Below, in pieces: positions 61,879 to 64,000 of a stretch of 64,000 nucleotides of DNA; position 1 is the first letter of the stretch, and every line of letters starts with the position of its first letter. The stretch is taken from the NCBI RefSeq assembly GCF_000425265.1, contig NZ_AUDC01000019.1:1-64000 (forward strand). The letters run 5' to 3'. Both the position numbers and the translations under genes were made by a program. The stretch is from Maridesulfovibrio zosterae DSM 11974. GTDB taxonomy: Bacteria; Desulfobacterota; Desulfovibrionia; Desulfovibrionales; Desulfovibrionaceae. Under the pieces are notes generated by a model. The model was given only the letters and a program-made list of their open reading frames with translations. It was not told the origin of the DNA and did no database searches.

Positions 61879-62979
61879 ATGTTTATTGATGTTTATAAAT
61901 TTAAATTAATGTTTTTGGTGGCTATTTCTATGCTTCTTGGCGGATGTGCGGGCATGAATGTCTCAGCAGATCACGAAAGTAGTATGAAAGAAACATTTGG
62001 GGAAGAGTATTATATTCCAAGGCGACCGACAGACCATACTAATATCGGTTTTTGGTATTCACCTTCGCGTGGACTACAGCCAGACAGAGGCTCTACGGAT
62101 AATATTGAACTTAGGGTTGACCGATCACATGACGGTGTTCAAAAAGATTTTGCATACAGCTTAGGAACTGGAATCCAAGGTCAGAGTCTTGCCGGTCCGG
62201 CCGGTGAGGCTGGAATAGAGGTAGGCAACAAGGAGCTTGCTGACATTGAAGGTTTGGAAATAATCAAGCCAGTTAATATTGGTGATATTCCATTTAAACC
62301 TGCAGTCGCTTATGTGACTGAGGCACTTCGTCTAAAATATTATGACCTTGATGGTGAAAGTCGGTTTAGGACTGAAGTGGGGGCAAAGGCCGCAGGAGGT
62401 CTCGGTGTGGGGTCGGGAAATGTCGCAGGAGGTATTAATGGGCATACGGGAACCAGTGGGCGCGGTCTTGTAGTGGCCTATAAATTGGAAATGCTTGACG
62501 AGATTACCGCTGATAGTTCTGGTATTATGAAACTCCCCCTAAATAAGAGTATTTTTTATGACAAAGGCGCTCTTATTGCCGACGTTAAATATGAACTCAT
62601 TGAACCTGGTTCAGGAAAATACCTTCCTGAGGATATCTGGTGGATTTGCGATGAAGCCGAAGCTGTCAGCAGTAGTGTTGTAGCTGCCTGGGTGGTTAGG
62701 ATCACCTCCATGGAATCTAATGCTGTGGATTATAGTATAGGAATACCTGCTTACCCTTCTGTGCATGGCTGTAAGAACTTCTCAACTGTTTTGGATAGCT
62801 ACATTGATCCTGCCACTGATAAAGTTATACGCAGCAGGGTTAATTTGACTATACTGGATGCCGAGACTGACGATTCGTTGAAGCCCAAAAAATGGGATGC
62901 GCGAATTAAGTTCACTAAGGAAACGTTCACCACCAAGGTGGTTGCGCCTGAAGAGTTAAGCAAGAAAGCTAAAAAATAG
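61879..62979 (+). CDS. lipoprotein of unknown function
   Basis: 366 residues with AGGGGAG before the ATG. A signal peptide ends at LLGGC (Cys 23). The mature chain has a Gly-rich stretch (AKAAGGLGVGSGNVAGGINGH) that looks like a beta-structured or membrane-active region, and a later WWICDEAEAV. No known domain is recognised. It is followed after 10 bp by a gene for a secreted protein; the two are likely one operon and may act together at the cell surface. Confidence 0.75.
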   Translation: MFIDVYKFKLMFLVAISMLLGGCAGMNVSADHESSMKETFGEEYYIPRRPTDHTNIGFWYSPSRGLQPDRGSTDNIELRVDRSHDGVQKDFAYSLGTGIQGQSLAGPAGEAGIEVGNKELADIEGLEIIKPVNIGDIPFKPAVAYVTEALRLKYYDLDGESRFRTEVGAKAAGGLGVGSGNVAGGINGHTGTSGRGLVVAYKLEMLDEITADSSGIMKLPLNKSIFYDKGALIADVKYELIEPGSGKYLPEDIWWICDEAEAVSSSVVAAWVVRITSMESNAVDYSIGIPAYPSVHGCKNFSTVLDSYIDPATDKVIRSRVNLTILDAETDDSLKPKKWDARIKFTKETFTTKVVAPEELSKKAKK

Positions 62980-62989
62980 GGCGTAAAAT

Positions 62990-64000
62990 ATGTTCAAGAA
63001 ATATTTAGGAATTGCAGTGTTAGCATCTTTTATGCTGCTTTTCGTTGCGATTGAAGGTCACTGCGCAAAGCCTGAAATAACCGAGATAAGCGCAATTCGC
63101 CTCAATAGTAGAATACAGGTAAGGATTGCCTGGAGATCAAAAGCCCCAGTTGTGAAAATCCGCGGAGCATCTTCCGGCGAGGATAATTATAAGGAATACA
63201 AGGTCTCCGTGAGGGAAGGGAACCGCAAGGTTAGAAAGTATTATTACGGTGAAAAGTCATTCGTAATGAAGCTTGATGATGATTACTATAATAAGGAAAA
63301 ATATCATACAATTCAAGTTGAAGTTATAGATCGCAACAACCGGCTTAGTGAGAGCCGCAATATATCGGTCCGTAATCCTAATCAAGGGGACTACGGTGAT
63401 AACGAAGATGATTCATCCCGTGAGCGTCTCGAAGATCATGTTTCCGGAGCAGCTCTTGAAGAGGAGGTGGCTGGCATTCAGAAAGCTCATGATATCAACA
63501 ATCGGTTCGATATCCCTCCTGTGATACTTAGTCTTGATCCTGAAGTTAGGGGGCTAGGTCGAATTTCTTTCAAGCTAAAAGTCATAGATGATATAGGTCT
63601 TGATGGTATGGTCTTGCAAGTAGTTAGTGCAAATGGAGATATCCTCAACACAGAAGAAATCTCTGCCAGCGGAAAAGCTTATATCGGTAGTTCCAGAATT
63701 TTTAACCTTGATAAAGGTAAATACCGGGTTCAGGTTCAGGTTAGGGATTCCTCTGGCACCGCCATCGAGAGAAATAAGAATTTTGTGGTCAAGGATGGAG
63801 TCGTTAAAACGGATGCTGCACCAGTCACAGATAGTTCCGATTCAGGCAATGCTGATTCTGTTGTTGAAAATAATGGAGCCAAAAGCGATTCAACAGCAAA
63901 CTCCGATTCTACATCCGGGAATATTGATGAATCAAGTGGAACATCAACAACTGCAACCGATACTGTTAGTGAGTCTCAACCAGATGAGAATGAGCCTTCC
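62990..64000 (+). CDS. secreted protein of unknown function, cut by window end
   Basis: Open frame of 337 codons with no stop before the window ends. A signal peptide (YLGIAVLASFMLLFVAI, cleavage near HCA) is followed by beta-rich, possibly Ig-like repeats: two segments of about 100 residues, each opening with a Pro-initiated strand (KPEITEISAIRL and IPPVILSLDPEV). The visible end is a Ser/Asp/Thr-rich low-complexity linker. It follows the lipoprotein gene by 10 bp. A role in adhesion or surface structure is possible. Confidence 0.75.
   Translation, partial: MFKKYLGIAVLASFMLLFVAIEGHCAKPEITEISAIRLNSRIQVRIAWRSKAPVVKIRGASSGEDNYKEYKVSVREGNRKVRKYYYGEKSFVMKLDDDYYNKEKYHTIQVEVIDRNNRLSESRNISVRNPNQGDYGDNEDDSSRERLEDHVSGAALEEEVAGIQKAHDINNRFDIPPVILSLDPEVRGLGRISFKLKVIDDIGLDGMVLQVVSANGDILNTEEISASGKAYIGSSRIFNLDKGKYRVQVQVRDSSGTAIERNKNFVVKDGVVKTDAAPVTDSSDSGNADSVVENNGAKSDSTANSDSTSGNIDESSGTSTTATDTVSESQPDENEPS

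Larger units (their letters stand above)
57333..64000 (+). mobile_element. integrated element at tRNA-Leu (left end and interior, right end not seen)
   Basis: Begins at the tRNA-Leu fragment and carries a tyrosine integrase, AlpA-like, CII-like and repressor-like genes in the order seen in prophages and integrative islands. No capsid, tail or conjugation genes appear in the 6.6 kb visible. Whether the two exported proteins at 61879-64000 belong to the element is uncertain, since no second tRNA-Leu copy was found. Confidence 0.65.

Noticed and set aside
1-64000. CRISPR arrays or intact tRNA genes
   Set aside because: No evenly spaced short repeats and no complete tRNA cloverleaf were seen; the only tRNA sequence is the 3' fragment at 57333-57391.

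Overview
The window looks like chromosome from a marine, low-GC sulfate-reducing deltaproteobacterium of the Desulfovibrio/Maridesulfovibrio type. That placement is inferred from gene content, not from a database search. The supporting genes are a Tat-exported selenocysteine formate dehydrogenase with FdhB and FdhE, a superoxide reductase, a TRAP uptake operon, a sigma-54 two-component locus with a c-haem sensor, and ThiH-type thiamine synthesis.

Layout. 1-250: 5S rRNA at the end of an rRNA operon, with terminators. 281-1805: a decaying ISL3-family insertion sequence whose transposase has an in-frame UGA, followed by a remnant of a second related copy. 1935-6110: thioesterase, dctM-dctQ-dctP TRAP transporter and a TetR regulator with its own operator-like palindromes. 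6295-7647: NicO-type nickel/cobalt exporter. 7676-24608: a full Pel-type exopolysaccharide cluster (pelC, split pelA, split pelB, pelD, pelE, pelF, pelG, an epimerase and an HDOD gene), preceded by a divergent GH114-like lipoprotein. 24669-29045: persulfide-dioxygenase-like MBL/rhodanese protein, exported superoxide reductase, and a hybrid sensor kinase.

29269-40120: two diverging transcription units that look like one regulated system. On the minus strand lie a YeiH-type transporter, a 58-residue membrane protein, a universal stress protein and two coupled membrane proteins. On the plus strand lie a haem-binding histidine kinase, an NtrC-type sigma-54 activator, a PEP-synthase-like phosphotransferase without the usual C-terminal barrel, and a dual-specificity phosphatase fused to a cysteine-cluster domain. 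A very good sigma-54 promoter sits directly before the transporter gene. This is the part of the window most likely to be an undescribed system.

40153-48727: two small minus-strand genes, then a molybdenum/formate block (FmdE-MoeA-like fusion, ModE-like regulator, selenoprotein fdhA, fdhB, fdhE). 48771-52310: thiSGHFE under a TPP riboswitch with a terminator. 52481-57000: phoU, a broken adenosine-deaminase-like fragment, methionine aminopeptidase, phnA, a methyltransferase and a small unknown protein, with decayed sequence between them.

57036-64000: an IS3 remnant, then an integrated element starting at a 3' fragment of tRNA-Leu. The element carries a tyrosine integrase, an AlpA-like protein, a CII-like regulator, two divergent repressor-type genes, and a NERD nuclease module bounded by two copies of a roughly 155-bp direct repeat. 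After these come a lipoprotein and a secreted protein that runs off the window. The element's right end and the intact tRNA-Leu were not found here.
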